This document shows, in pieces, positions 36,059 through 48,546 of a stretch of 64,000 nucleotides of DNA. The notes beneath the pieces were generated by a model, which was not told the DNA's origin, ran no database searches, and worked only from the letters and a program-made list of their open reading frames with translations. Each line of letters starts with the position of its first letter. Within the stretch, counting starts at the first letter, position 1. The position numbers and the translations under genes are program-made. Source of the stretch: Morchella semilibera (taxonomy: Eukaryota > Ascomycota > Pezizomycetes > Pezizales > Morchellaceae); assembly GCA_009192285.1 (NCBI GenBank), contig WBVU01000004.1, forward strand, positions 4,486,001 to 4,550,000. The letters run 5' to 3'.

Positions 36059-37090
36059 GGGTGCAACTGGCGGCGATAAGATGGGTACGGGGTAAGGCAA
36101 CTGGGCCCTGTTCTTTAGTGCTCAGTAGTGGGTGGTGGTGGTTTATATACTAATATAAGTTATAAGTAATATATCTATAAAAGTGACCTTGTACTTTGTA
36201 GTAAAGTAAATGGTTGTGAGCAGAGATAGAGAGTGAGAGAGAGAGAGGGAGAGGGAGAGCTCTGATCTGTTTTTTTATATCAACACCCCCAGATGTCCTC
36301 GTCGTACAATTAAATTCAATTACGTAGTAAGCTTCCAATGTGTCGCCATGCACCCACAACCCTTAGAGAGAGAGAGAGCGGGGGAGGAGGAGGAGGAGGA
36401 GGAGGAGGAGGAGGAGGAGGCAGGGCAGCGGGCCTTGCCAGTATGCTGCTGCTGCTGCATAATGTCATGCAGCCGTCCCGTCCCGTCCTCCCGCCCTTCC
36501 GTCCTCCCCACTCTCTGCTTGTTGTTTGCATTTCAGAGCTGATAAACAAAAAGCTCATGCTATCGATAAGCAGGAGTGAGTGTCTTGGCGCCCGACATGC
36601 ACCCTGGATGAAGCCTTGTGCGACATACGAGGTGGGGCCCGCAGAAAACAGAGCCAGAGACCAGAGCCCAGAAACCAGAGCCCAGAAACCAGAGCCCAGA
36701 AACCAGAAACCAGAAAACAGGTTGGCCTACCTACATCATACATGCTTGCTTGACCCCATCATCAGTCCATCCATCAGTCAATTCATCCATCCATTCATCC
36801 ATTCATCCATCCACCAGAATCACACTGTCCACCACCACCATCCTGCTCAGTGTTCACCGCACCCCACAACACCCCACCACCACCATCCTTCCCACAACAC
36901 CCCACCACCACCATCCTTACCACACCACACTGTTCCCATACCTGAGTCTAAACCTTATCCCTTATTCTCTCACAATCATTCCAGAAACCCCAAACCCCCA
37001 GACCACCCCCCCCCCCCCAAAGCTCTCTTTACATCTCATCTAGATTCACCTTACCCTCATCATAAAGAGCCCAGACCCAGGACCAGGTCA
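36059..37090. promoter_or_regulatory. divergent promoter with low-complexity repeats
   Basis: Between the DsbA-like gene and VTA1. It has a GA-rich run (36228-36260), a (GGA)n run (about 36383-36420), three to four copies of a ~14-bp CCAGAGCCCAGAAA unit (about 36660-36720), and CATCCATC and CACCACCAT repeats up to 36930. The long plus-strand frame across it reads through VTA1 exon 1 and is judged spurious upstream of 37091. Confidence 0.5.
36654..36720. repeat. tandem repeat of ~14-bp unit CCAGAGCCCAGAAA
   Basis: Three near-perfect units followed by degenerate CCAGAAA copies, in the upstream region of VTA1. Confidence 0.8.
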
Positions 37091-38567
37091 ATGTCCGCAA
37101 AGTCAGCACCCGTCAGAGAGCCCCCCATCGAGCTCAAGTCCATCAAGCCCTACGTCCTTCGCGGGAACCAGCTCCGCGGCGCAGATCCTGTTATTACATA
37201 TTACTGTGAGCTCTCCCCTCTTAATTGTTTATTGTAGCTGTAGGTCGTGGTGTTGATGGAGGCTGGGGGGATGGGATAGGTTTCTTCTGGGCTATCAAGC
37301 AGATCCTTGCCAATGGGCTGCATACGCAGAGTTCCGAGTGTACGGTGTGGACGACGGACCTGATGGATGAGCTTGAACGGGTGCGTTTAAATCCATGTGT
37401 AGCTCTTTCTTTATATATATATATTTGCAATTTGCTGATAGAGTAACGTGGGACAGCGGAAGGCGGCGCTGGAGGGTAATGAGCTGCTGACGGACGACAT
37501 GGCGGCGCAAGCTTATGTAGAGAACTTTGCGCTCAAGATCTTTAACAATGGAGCGCAAGTTGTGGATGCGAATAAAGCTACTAGGTACCCTACCATATCC
37601 ACTCATAGTCTATAAACCCGTGGCGGCAAGCTATAAGGATGTCTAACTAAGCTCCCGTAGTCAAACATCTGATACACTCCTCGCCGGCGCAACGCTCCTA
37701 GAGGTCTGCCGTATCTTCGGTGAGCTCGATGCAGAAGTACTACCTCTCTCTAACCCAATCTCTAGAAAACAACTAGCTAACATAACCCACCAGACAACCC
37801 AAAAGATCAAATACGGCAAATTCCACGCTGCCCGCATCTGGAAGGAAATCCAAGCCGGCCGTGACCCTAATCCCCCAAAACCCACCACCCCCGAACCTGC
37901 AGCCACTGCACCCGCCCCACTGCACACCGAACCACCCCCAGACATATATGGCACGCACACCGAGCCCCCGCCAGACATCTATGGTACCGCTAGTACTAGC
38001 ACCCCCAGCACCTCCTCACGCCCCCCTGCTCCCAGCATCGAAGAAGTCCCCGACGAATCCATCACCACCGCCACCACCTCCCACTCCCTACACTCCCCCC
38101 TCACACTCCCTAGCCCCCCACGCTCCCCCACCACTACCCACCACCACTACCCCCAAAGCCCACCCGAAATTCCCACCGTCCACGAGCCCAGCGCGCCCAG
38201 CCTCTTTCCCACAACAATGGGGCCGGCTAATGCCTCATTCCCAGATATATCGCCGTATAACCCTCCGGCTCCCCCGCAGAGACCGCAAGTCCTCCCATAC
38301 GCCCCACAGGCTCCACAGGCCCCTCAGAAAACCGCCCCGTACGCCCCGCAGGCCCCTCATCAAGCCCTCCCATACGCGTACCATCAGGCGCCAACGCCAA
38401 CGCCCCCCCCACAGCCAATGAAGAAGATGAGGAAGGAGGTGTCGCCAGAGGAGATGACGAAGGCGCAGAAGCACGCTAGGTGGGCAATTAGTGCGCTGGA
38501 TTATGAGGATGTGGAGACGGCAATTACGCAGTTTAGGCTCGGGTTGCAGTTGTTGGGTGCTGAGTAA
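37091..38567 (+). CDS. VTA1: VTA1/LIP5 ESCRT regulator of Vps4
   Basis: Exons 37091-37205, 37280-37380, 37442-37584, 37661-37736 and 37794-38567 give 402 aa. The N-terminal MIT-like domains show ELKSIKPYVLRGNQLRGADP, FFWAIKQILANGLHT, ALEGNELLTDDMAAQAYVE and ATLLEVCRIFGEL. A long Pro/Ser/Thr linker with a doubled TEPPPDIYGT unit follows. The C-terminal helix pair (KAQKHARWAISALDYED, TAITQFRLGLQLLG) is the VSL domain that activates the Vps4 ATPase during multivesicular-body sorting at endosomes. The first intron has a nearer in-frame acceptor (37242), but that intron would be only 37 nt. Confidence 0.92.
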
Positions 38568-39967
38568 GTTAGGTAATGAGAGGTGTAGGAGGAGGTGGTA
38601 AGGGTAGTTTTTAGCTTTAATTTAGTGGAAATTCTGGCGGTTGTTCGATTTTTCAGATTGGATTCGGTGTACTGTAAATTAGGTTTGTGGCCTGGGTTTT
38701 AAAAGTTGGGTGTGGTGTAGCTTGGTCGAGTGTTGTATGTGTGTTATCGATCATTGACATTTGCATGGTAGCTGGGTGGATGGGTCATGTGCTTTATTCA
38801 TTTACTCCTTACTTTGCTCCTTTCATAGATATTAGAGGAGGAGTGGATAGTCATTCCTCCTGTGCAATTGAGTACACTACACTGGCACTCATTCAGCAAT
38901 TAGCTACCCATATTCGTGTAGCTTTATTTATCCCTCCCTTCTTTCTATAAAGCAGTCAGCCATACACAGGCTACCGTTCTAGCAAGTAACCAGAGTCTCA
39001 GTAAAAAGTTTTTATAGTAGAGCTCTAGGTCCTGTCGGGATGATGCTCTCTCGTAAGTACTGGGAATTATTCTAAATACGCTCTTGCAAAATTGGGCCCA
39101 AGTTACGCTTTGGCCCCTGGCCTTGTGGTGGTGTCCGTTTACGGTCTGCATAAATAAGTTCCAGATCCAAATCCACGTATCAGCCTACCTACATCGACGG
39201 CCAGGAAAGAAAGATATCTCCCCTGCTCCACAGACAGTGGTTCATCCTAGCGGGCCGGCGTTTGCTGGCCGAGAAATGCGCAATGAATCGATGGCAGAAG
39301 TAAGGGAGGTAGCTTGTATGTAAGATATCTTACTGAGTAGCGCCCGAACTGCACCTGTAGACGCTGGCTAGAGCTGGTTATGGGGCGCTGGCACATAAAT
39401 CATTGGGGGAAGAGTAGGGTTCTTGGCTGCTGGTAGGTATGTATACCTAGAGGTGGGGTGAGCTACTACTACTACAGCGAACAGGCAAAGGCCTAGGCCA
39501 TTCAAACTCACACAATCCTGACTACCTCCCACCTGATCTATAATCTATATTGTGCGTGGTCGGTCGCCCTGGGCACTTGTGTAGATCAATGTTTCCAGCT
39601 TGGAATGGACTCGTTTAGCTATAGACGTGCGGTTATTTGGTGCTTTTGGGTCTGGCCCTCGTGCTGTTGTTGGAGCATGAAAGCGGTCTGAAGGGGGGTA
39701 GGTTGGCTAAAGTAGGGTAAAATAAAAGAGCCCCCGGATAGTGGGTGGGGACTGGCAAAAGTACCCAACCCATGCTAGGTTATGCGCGAGTGATATTCTG
39801 TGATTAGGGTGGGCTTTTTTTTTTGTTTACATCAGTAATCGTATCCAGCCCTAAGGCTATGGCGATATCACACCATTTTATCCCAGAACGCACCTCCCTC
39901 CGCCACCAACCACAGACAAAAGAAAATACAAAGGAAAATTAAAACCAAATTAATACACTCTCCCCAC
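38568..39967. other. gene-poor stretch
   Basis: No supported gene. Contains one CGAGTGAT-N5-GTGA motif (39787-39803). Some of the left part is VTA1 3' flank. Confidence 0.5.
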
Positions 39968-40174
39968 CTACGCGTCCACCCCGTCCCTCTCCAAATACCC
40001 CCAGCCTTGTCTCATCTCCCTTTCCTCCGCCAGCTCCTCTTCACTCCTCTCTCCCTTCCCCGCCCAATGCCTCCTCCATTGCTTCCATATTTCGCTAACT
40101 TTCTCTATTCCTTTCTTTGTCCATAGTAACGCCTTAATTGGATTAGGGTGGGCAAAAGACGAAAAGTCTTGAGA
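39968..40174 (-). CDS. Possible terminal coding exon of an unrecognised gene
   Basis: A 68-codon frame opens right after a plausible acceptor (CCCCTTAG at 40175-40182) and ends at a stop: SQDFSSFAHPNPIKALLW, TKKGIEKVSEIWKQWRRHW, then a charged end ELAEEREMRQGWGYLERDG. Composition resembles a real helical C-terminus. A 28-codon ATG frame lies upstream on the same strand (ATG at 40321) but no clean donor joins the two. It may be a short gene, a relic, or chance in purine-rich DNA. Confidence 0.25.
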   Translation of the reverse strand, partial: SQDFSSFAHPNPIKALLWTKKGIEKVSEIWKQWRRHWAGKGERSEEELAEEREMRQGWGYLERDGVDA

Positions 40175-40318
40175 CTAAGGGGTGCGTCCGGGTGATCGGG
40201 CGGGCACGTCCTATATATTGGGGTTTTTGTTAGTCTATCCAGACAGCCGCCTGATCTGTGGATTAACTTCTACTTGTTGTAATAAACGTCCGTCTCTTTG
40301 CGCCAGGTTCTCATCTAC

Positions 40319-40338
40319 CATCACTACATGTAGTGATG
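40319..40338. repeat. 20-bp perfect palindrome centred on TACATGTA
   Basis: The arms CATCACTACA and TGTAGTGATG are exact reverse complements. It is the longest perfect extension of the recurrent TACATGTA octamer seen here. Confidence 0.85.
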
Positions 40339-43300
40339 TAGGCGGCGTCAACTGAGCAGCAACCCTATTGGGGCTTTTTAGTTTCATCTATTGCGTAATT
40401 TAAGGAAGATACATATCTATAGAAGTCGAAACTACCGAATAATCCGCGCACTGCCCGAACGTAGCCCCCAAGTTAGGGTTGAAGCATTGCCTCGAGCTAA
40501 AATAGATAAAGCAAGGTAGAATAAGGAGAATTTAGTTATGAGACTTTGGAAGTTATTTAGTAATTAATCGGGACGTGGAAAAAAAACACTGCGAGTGATG
40601 ACCTATGATTTGTTGTTTGATCTGTATGTAAATTTGACTGGTTATCCAAGGATACGGGTCCTCTATGCATGAATTCAGTTCTATCGTCCTACACTCAGGC
40701 TAGCACAACCACACTGTCCTGTGCCGTGCCCGCCTTGTGCCATTCCCGTTCTGTGTGGCGCACCACCACCCATCGCTGCCTCCTGCTGCCTCCTGCCGTC
40801 TGCCACCACCTCCTAGTACTTATCCTTCCCCACCGATATCGCTCTAGTTAGCCGCAAAACTTGGATAACTAAGGTCGTTTTAAAGGATATCACAATATGG
40901 GACAACTTACCCTTATATCCTGGTAAGTTACCTTTTTCAAATTGTACCATAGGGCCCTACACTTTTGCTCATTTTTAATATAAGCGCCACCGGCTCCACC
41001 AACATTTTGCTCGAAAGCAGCATCAACTGGGCTATGGTTGGTTTTTATTCTTGGCTTCGTATTTTCATTAGAACTATATCTCCAGATTGTACCAGCTAGA
41101 TACCGGCAGGGAAAAGAAAATTCAACCCTGAACGAACTGACTCGGTGCCAAACCTGCAATGTCCAAGGCGTCTAGCTAGGTTGGAGGTAGAAAAAATACT
41201 CAGAGGGATAGGGGTCGATATTGCTTTACCATGTAACGCAATCTCGACATATGCATTACAAGCAATCTACCCCTACCGCGGCGCTGGTCAGGGCTTGAAA
41301 GACATCGATAATGCTGTCTAGTGCATATGCACATTAGCCAATGGATGCCGCAGCGACTTTATCGAAAAGATTTCTACTCAACTAGCAAGGCGATCTCAGA
41401 TCTCCCGGTCATCCTAAGGTCCCCCGCGCTGAGCAGCCCGCGGGGTGCGGATATCCCAGGTTTCAGCCGCAGAGATTACGATGACGACGCCTTGCTGGCC
41501 AACCCGCGCGATGTGCTCGAGCTCATGATACATACATATATGTAGCCACAATCTTTTGGCGGAAACAAGCTTTCATTCAAGAGCTGAAAGGCTGTGAGAG
41601 GACTGCATGAGATTAAATGTTTCTACGATTTCTTTTTCGCCCATGGAGGCCTTATTTCTTTTTTCTTCCCCCTTTGCTTCTTTGGGTCTTGGGCTGCATG
41701 ACTACGACTATACTATATGGCTGATACTTACCGTGCGGGTTTAATAGTACTGGATGAGAGTTATCGTGCGACATAATGTCGAGGCGCAATGAGCAGAATG
41801 AGACGACGAGTGATATTCAGTGACTACCGGCCTGACTGCACCTACCTGATTGATTGATTGACTGATAACTGCATCCGCATGCAGTGGCGTGAATTTGAAT
41901 GCTCTAGTCCTCAGTTTTGTTATATTACAGCTACATATCTGCGGGCACGTGGGTAAGCGGGCAAATTGGAAAATCCATTATATGTGCTAGCTCTCCCAGC
42001 ACCAGATCCAACCGAAACGGATACTGCCGCGCCTCAAACCCATACACTCGGAGATTATGTTCGTATAATCCCTCTTTTTGCCTGTAGTACAAGGAAGAAG
42101 TAGCACAAAGTATTGCGAAATTGATGGACTCGTGGGCCCATGGTTGGTTGAGATACGATATGGCACGCACCTGGCCAACACGCATAGAACCCTAGTGCGC
42201 GGGTGGCATCATGGTGACGAGTGATTGTTTATGAATGTCAAATTCCGCCGGATACATCGCGTGTAACGGCTATTGCGCCCCTTACTGAGAAATTTTTACG
42301 CATGCGGCGGGGCCGAGTGGAAGGCTCAAATATCAGTCACCAGAGCCATGGTCCAGGTAAAGCTTCCCTGAAAGCAGAGGCCGCTCTATGTATCCAATAC
42401 CGCACCTCGTCCGAGTATAGCTACGTATGTAGATACATCCGGTAGCGATTCTTCGAACTGGGAAATGAATATCTCCCGCACAGCGGTCAATGATTGCTTC
42501 TTCTCGGGAAGAGGTGTGCTCATGACTACTCTATTAGTCCGTGATGCGCTGTCACCCAGGCCGCCCGTCTCCGCGTGGTGTGCTGTTCCCTAAAGTCAGC
42601 GAGTGAGCCTTGGTGATGCAAGGCGGAGAGTTGCATCCTGTCATCGACTTGATTGGGCGGAGTCTTCAAGAGTCGCCCCCCAAACTTTTGACACGTTGCA
42701 ATTGGGTTAAGGTTTTCACGTATATTACCGGGAGGGAGGCGGGTGGTTTCCTCATGGGAGAACTGGAGTTGGTGGTAATCTTCCTTTGTCTGGGAGGGTG
42801 GGGGTTGTGTGCGATGGTTGCATAAAATGGTACTGTTAACGGTCGTTGAGACATCAGGACACATACTGTGCGTGATGGTTGCATAAAGTGTTCCTGTTAA
42901 CGGAAACTCTAATGGCTGACTGACTAGCCAGGGCCAGGCACAGAATCGATTCGATTTCCAGGTTCTCTCTTCGTTTCTAGTCCAGTTAACAGCTGAGGCC
43001 ATTAATTGAGAATTGTGAAGACTGATGTTAGACCAGTGTTTGTTTGTTTCGAGTGGTGGAATCTAGAACAGTGATATCCAGCTCAATTCCCTTTTATGGG
43101 TTAGAAGATTGCGAAATCCGAATACCCGATCTTGTTATCACCCGTCAGCAAAACGAAAGTCACTTGGGCAAGTGTCATTATCTTAGTCTTGATTTGTGGT
43201 GGGTCAACAACATTCTTGGCGGCAGGTGGCAGATTCGTCGGTTGGTAGTTGCCTATCTCAAAACCCACATCCCACAAGTTAAAGCCTTTAGAGACGCCGC

Positions 43301-43505
43301 CTGAGCGGTGAGGATGGTCTGGAGATTCCTAATTTCCATCATTGGGTACTGGAGGAATGTCTCAGCAAAGCAAGATCGCTAAATAATGACTACAACAGAA
43401 ACCCACGGACCTATGGGAAAAGCCACTTGGTGGTGTGGCGCTACGTATCACTAGCTACTACTCTAGAGCGCTGTGTGTTTATCTCCCGCTCAGCAGCAGC
43501 CGTGC

Positions 43506-43625
43506 TACCGCAAAAGTCCGTTGGGTAAGACCAGTCCCTTTTTGCGTAAGCCACACCATTTTCCTATGGCTTATGCCGTGAACCCGTAGGAACAGACCGG
43601 TCTTATCCAACGGACTTTTACGGTA
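43506..43625. mobile_element. 120-bp fold-back element, Tc1/mariner-like MITE
   Basis: Begins TACCGCAAAAGTCCGTTGG and ends with the inverse (CCAACGGACTTTTACGGTA), with about three mismatches over the outer ~30 bp. A second inner stem, GCRTAAGCCA with TGGCTTAYGC, follows. The whole unit folds into one hairpin and is bordered by TA on both sides, the usual target duplication of Tc1/mariner elements. It has no coding capacity. Confidence 0.75.
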
Positions 43626-45321
43626 CCTGGATTCAGGTTATTGTGGGGTCGCTACTAGTAGGGTCTGTATGGCAGGCTATGGACGCATGTGGTTTAAATA
43701 CCCTTTGGGTGAAGTACAAATGTCTTTTTCCAGATCTGGGAATCAAGATCGGGTTTCTTTCTTCCCCTAGTGTAGAGAGTCCTTGATATGGGGCCGGCGG
43801 GAGTGGTGATATTCTTACTAGGGATTGGAATCTGAATTAATACTCATGATAGGGCAGTGCTCTCATAGGTCGCAAGAAACCGTGAAAATCAGTCTCACTC
43901 ATTGTCGTGTGAATAGCTTTCGACCGCCAAGGTATCGGGACTTATCTTCTCCCCCTTGCCCACGCACTGTGTATCTACTGTACTCTAATCGCTCGCTACC
44001 AAAACTCGCAATAGAGCGAAACTACTTCGAGCAGAACCACTGAGCACTCACCTCAATCCTGTCCTACCTGGCGGGTGGGTGGATTTTCGGGGACCAGGCA
44101 CCATGGATGGCTGATTGGCTGCCGGCCCCCAATTCTGCCCCTGAAATCTCTTAGGGTTGCATTAGTGCGTTTTGGATTAAATGCTTGGCTCTTTCTGTTT
44201 TCAACAGCCATCAAAGCTAGACGTTCTGTTCAGATATGAATATGACCGTAGTAGGATGTATCTATTGTGCATTCCAACTCCCCCTTTGCCTATAATGAGA
44301 AACAGAAATAGAAAGATTTAGTTTTTCGTAAGCACAATGTGACTTCAGCCCTGTAATGCCATATGGCTTTAGCCGCTGAGAAAAGGCGATATAGGATTCT
44401 TTTTTGTTATATAACTTACCTTTAATGCCGTAGCAATAACTGTCTGATATGATCCACATCCTTGATGTGAGATTGATTTGCAAATGAGCATTAGGGTATC
44501 CGATCCTCGTTGCATAAATACGCTAGGAAAAGAGCCCTGTATGGTGTGGAGACAGACCAAAGTAAGTTGAACGTGCGCCAACAACCTTCCTGCGGATCCT
44601 CCGACGTGCTCCTAGTGCGAAGACCCGCCATACAGGGTCTGGGGGTCTAAACCAAAAGACTTTATAGTAGAGCCTTGATAAGTATCGTGAAATTTGTTTG
44701 TGCCATATGGTGTCTAAACATGCTAAAGATACTAGCCCGTCATATGCCCTTTCCATTGTCAAGCAGCGGCAGGTAATATAGGGAGTAGTGCCAAAAGAAG
44801 AGGGGGGAGAAAAAACGAAAGTTCATATGTTGCAGCTGAACAGCCTGCTAATGCTCGGTGGCGGCGCTGCGGCGTTTATGGTGACAATTTCCCATCTTTT
44901 GTGTGTGTATGTGTGTGGTACCTGCATTGGATGCACCCACCACTGTAGTAGTACCTAGATGTATGTATGCGAGTATAACCTTCTCGGCAGAAGAGAGAGA
45001 GCCCCCCCCCCCCCAACCTGGCCAGCCCATGGTAGGACTGAACTGGTACGACCTTTTAGTACCAACCTTAGAATGGGACAAGGACGGCTTGGCCCTTTGG
45101 CTGTGCCTCTCGTAGCTTTCCTTTTATCTCACTCTTCTCCCCCTCCTTCTTTTCTATTCCCCAACTTCTTTGTTCTCAATACTCTTTCCGGTCATTCCTT
45201 AGGTTTGTGGTGGTGGTATTACTTTTACGTTCATTAACATCTTCGTTTCTCTACATTCTCTTCTGCAATATTTAAAGATATAAAAATTTCCCTACAAGAA
45301 ATCAAAGAATCAATCTCAACC

Positions 45322-46830
45322 ATGCCCCGCTCCAATACTTTCCTCAGCGGTCTCGCTGCCTTCGCGGCCCTAGCCCAATTGGCATTTGCAACTAATTGCC
45401 AGCATCAACCCATCAACTATATCCCTTATTGCCAAGAAACCACAGCCATCAGCTACACAAATATCGAAGACTCGGGGACCTATCAAGATGTCACTAGCTA
45501 TGATTCGGATTCTTGTACTTGCGCATTCACACCAAAGACCTTCTCTGGAGGGCTAGCTCCCTTGGACGAGGAGGTATGTTTTTACAACTCTCTAAACCCC
45601 ATAACTGCCTACCAAGAATAAATATCTAAATTGGCTGTTGAAATTTAGCTCTCCATTCACTTCCGTGGGCCTATCAACCTCAAGAAGTTCGCTGCCTACA
45701 TCCCAAATACAAAGGCAAAGCGTCATGAGAATCACATCCGCCGTCATGCCCATGGCCACATGCGCAAGCGGGACGGTAATGTTCTCACAGTCACCTCAAC
45801 TACTACTATCACTATCACTGTTCCTCTTTCAGATGCAACCCCAGCTCCAGGTGCTGGAAGTCAAGGATATAATGGAGGCAATGGAGGCAATGGAGGCAAT
45901 GGAGGCAATGGAGATAATGGAGCTGGAGCTTCAAACTTCAATATCGATAATGCCTCAGGCAAAGATAAAGGCACAGAGGATGTTCCATATTCTGGGACAT
46001 CTAGTACTGCCCCCGCTCCCAGCAAAGCCGCCGGTGTTGTTACAGGGGACTGGAACCGAATCTCATACTATGATTCTGAGGCAGGCATAGCTGATGGCCT
46101 GGTATTTTTGAGCCACCATGGTGGGCAAGGATCCGGGACCTTCGATACGTGCTTTGGGAACTCGCTCTCCTATGCCAACGGGACCGCCAATGGGGGTTCT
46201 GCAGCGCCTACTGTTTTGGAGGATATCATGGTCCCTTCGAATAATGAGTTCGTAATCATGACCGACCAAAAATGTCAAGGAAATGACTGTGGAGTCTACC
46301 GTCCTGGCACCCCAGCTTATCGTAAGTGCTCCGATGCTAAATCGTTAAATAATAATATCAATGTGTACTAATTCTTGTTTCTTGCAGACGGATTTGGGGG
46401 TGAGAACAAGGTCTTCCTGTTTGAGTTCCAGATGCCTGAGGACAAGAATTGTCCCGAGTTCAACCGCAACCTTCCCGCCATCTGGGCGCTCAACGCCAAA
46501 ATCCCTCGCAATGTTCAATACGGAAAATGCTCCTGCTGGGACACTGGGTGCGGTGAAATGGACCTCTTCGAGGCCCTTGTCGATGCAGAGGACTTTCTCA
46601 AGACCCACTACCACTCCAAGCAGGGCGCCATTGACCAGTACGGAGGTGGTGGTGCGCCCGACTTCTTCGCTAGGCCCTTCTCAAATTCCATCCAGGCAGC
46701 CGTTGTTTTCTCCGGTACCAGTGTCACCATCAAGATTCTCGATAAGGGTACTTCCTTTGACGAGGCGCTGAGTAACGACTTCGTCTCAGGCTGCGAGAAG
46801 GCGAATAGCGTTTTCGCCGTTCCATCATAA
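45322..46830 (+). CDS. TOS1: TOS1-like cell-wall glycosidase-related protein
   Basis: Exons 45322-45573, 45649-46321 and 46388-46830 give 455 aa. A signal peptide (to about LAFATNC) precedes the cysteine-containing Tos1 N-domain (YQDVTSYDSDSCTCAF, FRGPINLKKFAAYIP). A KR-rich region with possible Kex2 sites and a Thr/Gly linker with a GGN repeat follow. The C-terminal Tos1 glycosyl-hydrolase-like domain contains WNRISYYDSEAGIADGLVFL, LFEFQMPEDKNC, PAIWALNAKIPR and CSCWDTGCGEMDLFE. Tos1 is a secreted or wall-bound protein thought to act on beta-1,3-glucan; in yeast it is an SBF target. RlmA, which drives wall genes, lies in the same window but distant, so no link is implied. Confidence 0.92.
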
Positions 46831-47775
46831 AGCCAATACAATATGAAGTTATTCTGAAAGAAAAAAGGAAGAAAAATAAGATCTTGTTGTATTTGTTTTG
46901 GATAATTTGTTGGCAGGGAATGATTTTCTTATGTGTAAAACCCTTTCCCCAATCTTTCTTTTATCTCATTGGTGTATCATACCTATACCCCCTCACCCCT
47001 TTTACTACTACCCAATGGGCAACCATCACCTACCTCACTTTTAGTATTACTTGACCGTATAGCCACTTGTTTCTGGAAACCATGGGTGCACTGAAGGGGG
47101 TATTTGTACAATACTGTAAATTGCAGTGCGCAGGGCCCTACTAACCATATCGTTTTCTTAACTTGTTTTGAGGAGTTTGTTTGTTTTCTTGGGGCCGTGG
47201 GATAGTACATGTTTGTGGAAGGCTAGCTCTTAGATTTAGGGAGAATAAACACTGCCTAAAACATTCCACTCATCCTGTTAGAATTGTGTGATGTGCAGAA
47301 ATATACAATTAGAATGTGGTTCTTGAAACGGTTCCTAATCAATGAGGTGACGAGATAGGGGTGGAAGTTAAAGATCAAGGGTTTCGAACAAGCCAACCCA
47401 GACTGGTATGAACACTAGAGCAGCCACATCTGTGAGTTAAAATGGGTGTCATGTCCTCATCTTACCTACGCTCGTGCCTCACAGCATTAAACCCGAAATC
47501 CCAAACCCATTGATGTTTCTAGCTCAAGTCCGAGTCAAGTCCCTATAATACTTGAAATCATAAATTATCACTCGGCACGAGTCTGGATTTTTGACCAAGA
47601 CTAGTAGGCGTTTAATACCCCCCCCCCCCCCCGAAGAGCCCTTCTATAACAACTGGGCTCTGTAGTTTGGTAGCTGGCATTCCAATCCATAGCTAGGCTA
47701 GTTGTTGCGTCCGTGGGGAAGACCAGGCTGGGCTGGGCATAGAATACACATGTATGTAGCCCCGAATTCGCATAT

Positions 47776-47807
47776 CCCTCTATAGTCATCAGATAGTCTA
47801 TAGAGGG
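47776..47807. repeat. hairpin with perfect 10-bp stem
   Basis: CCCTCTATAG and CTATAGAGGG flank a 12-nt loop. No coding context; function unknown. Confidence 0.8.
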
Positions 47808-48482
47808 TGAGGAATGAGAACTAGCGCGGGTGGTTCCCTAGATCTTACTTTTCTATATACGAGTCTCTTAATTGAGTCTTGACTGGCTGGCTGGCCCTCA
47901 CACTGCGTCTGATGCTTGCCTGCAACATATACAGGAGAGGAAGGGCCTTACACCTCGGCCAACTTGGGTTCTCTCTTGCGGTGGTTTATACAGGTGTGTG
48001 GGCGGGAGTGGGAGCCCTGCAGAGCTTCCTCCTCCTCCTCCTACGTATATCTCGCTTCTCCGCCTTCTATATGTGCACCCGGAAGCTCTAGGGCCGGGAG
48101 TGTAGGCTTTGCCAGAGGGGGCTGGCGTGTTCTGGCCCTGCGTCTTTCATGGTAGGGGGTTATATGCAGCACGGGTGTATGTAGACCCCTCTAACGGAGA
48201 AAAAAAAAGAATGGGGATCAAACGACTTCGATGCCTCTCCTCCCTTGGGACAGAGTCTCCCTGGTCATCACCGCACGGACTACGCATGGAAGTAGCTGTC
48301 CGCAAGCCGAGAAGGAGGGCAGCGAAAAGAGGAACTAGCTCTGGCTGTAAGATACTTAGGGCCGGCATTAGGAAAAGGTGGTGGTGGTGGTTTGGTTCCT
48401 GTATCGTTGGCTCTTTTGGGGGTGTTTCTTGGACTGTGTATGTAAGGCGCATCATCTAGGCACCCCCCCTCTCTAGATCCCC

Positions 48483-48546
48483 CCACCTCACTTCACCTAA
48501 AGGATCCACCCCCCACCTCACTTCACTTAAAGGATCTACCCCCCAC
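48483..48546. repeat. two tandem copies of a ~32-bp unit
   Basis: The unit CCACCTCACTTCACYTAAAG plus GATCYACCCC occurs twice in a row with two differences; a third partial copy begins just upstream. Confidence 0.8.

Larger units (their letters stand above)
40175..45321. other. gene-poor stretch with repeats
   Basis: About 5 kb lacking a convincing gene. It holds a 20-bp perfect palindrome around TACATGTA (40319-40338), four CGAGTGA-type motifs (40592, 41807, 42218, 42600), a 120-bp fold-back element (43506-43625), and the TOS1 promoter at the right edge with an A/T-rich TATA-like run (45270-45290). Small frames such as 41321-41545 have no conserved motif. Confidence 0.5.

Noticed and set aside
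36338-37090. Long frame reading into VTA1 exon 1 (Gly-run and His/Pro-rich)
   Set aside because: It is built from GGA and CACC microsatellites; VTA1 conservation begins at the ATG at 37091.
43044-43304. 86-codon plus-strand frame in the gene-poor stretch
   Set aside because: Starts at TTG rather than ATG and shows no conserved motif.
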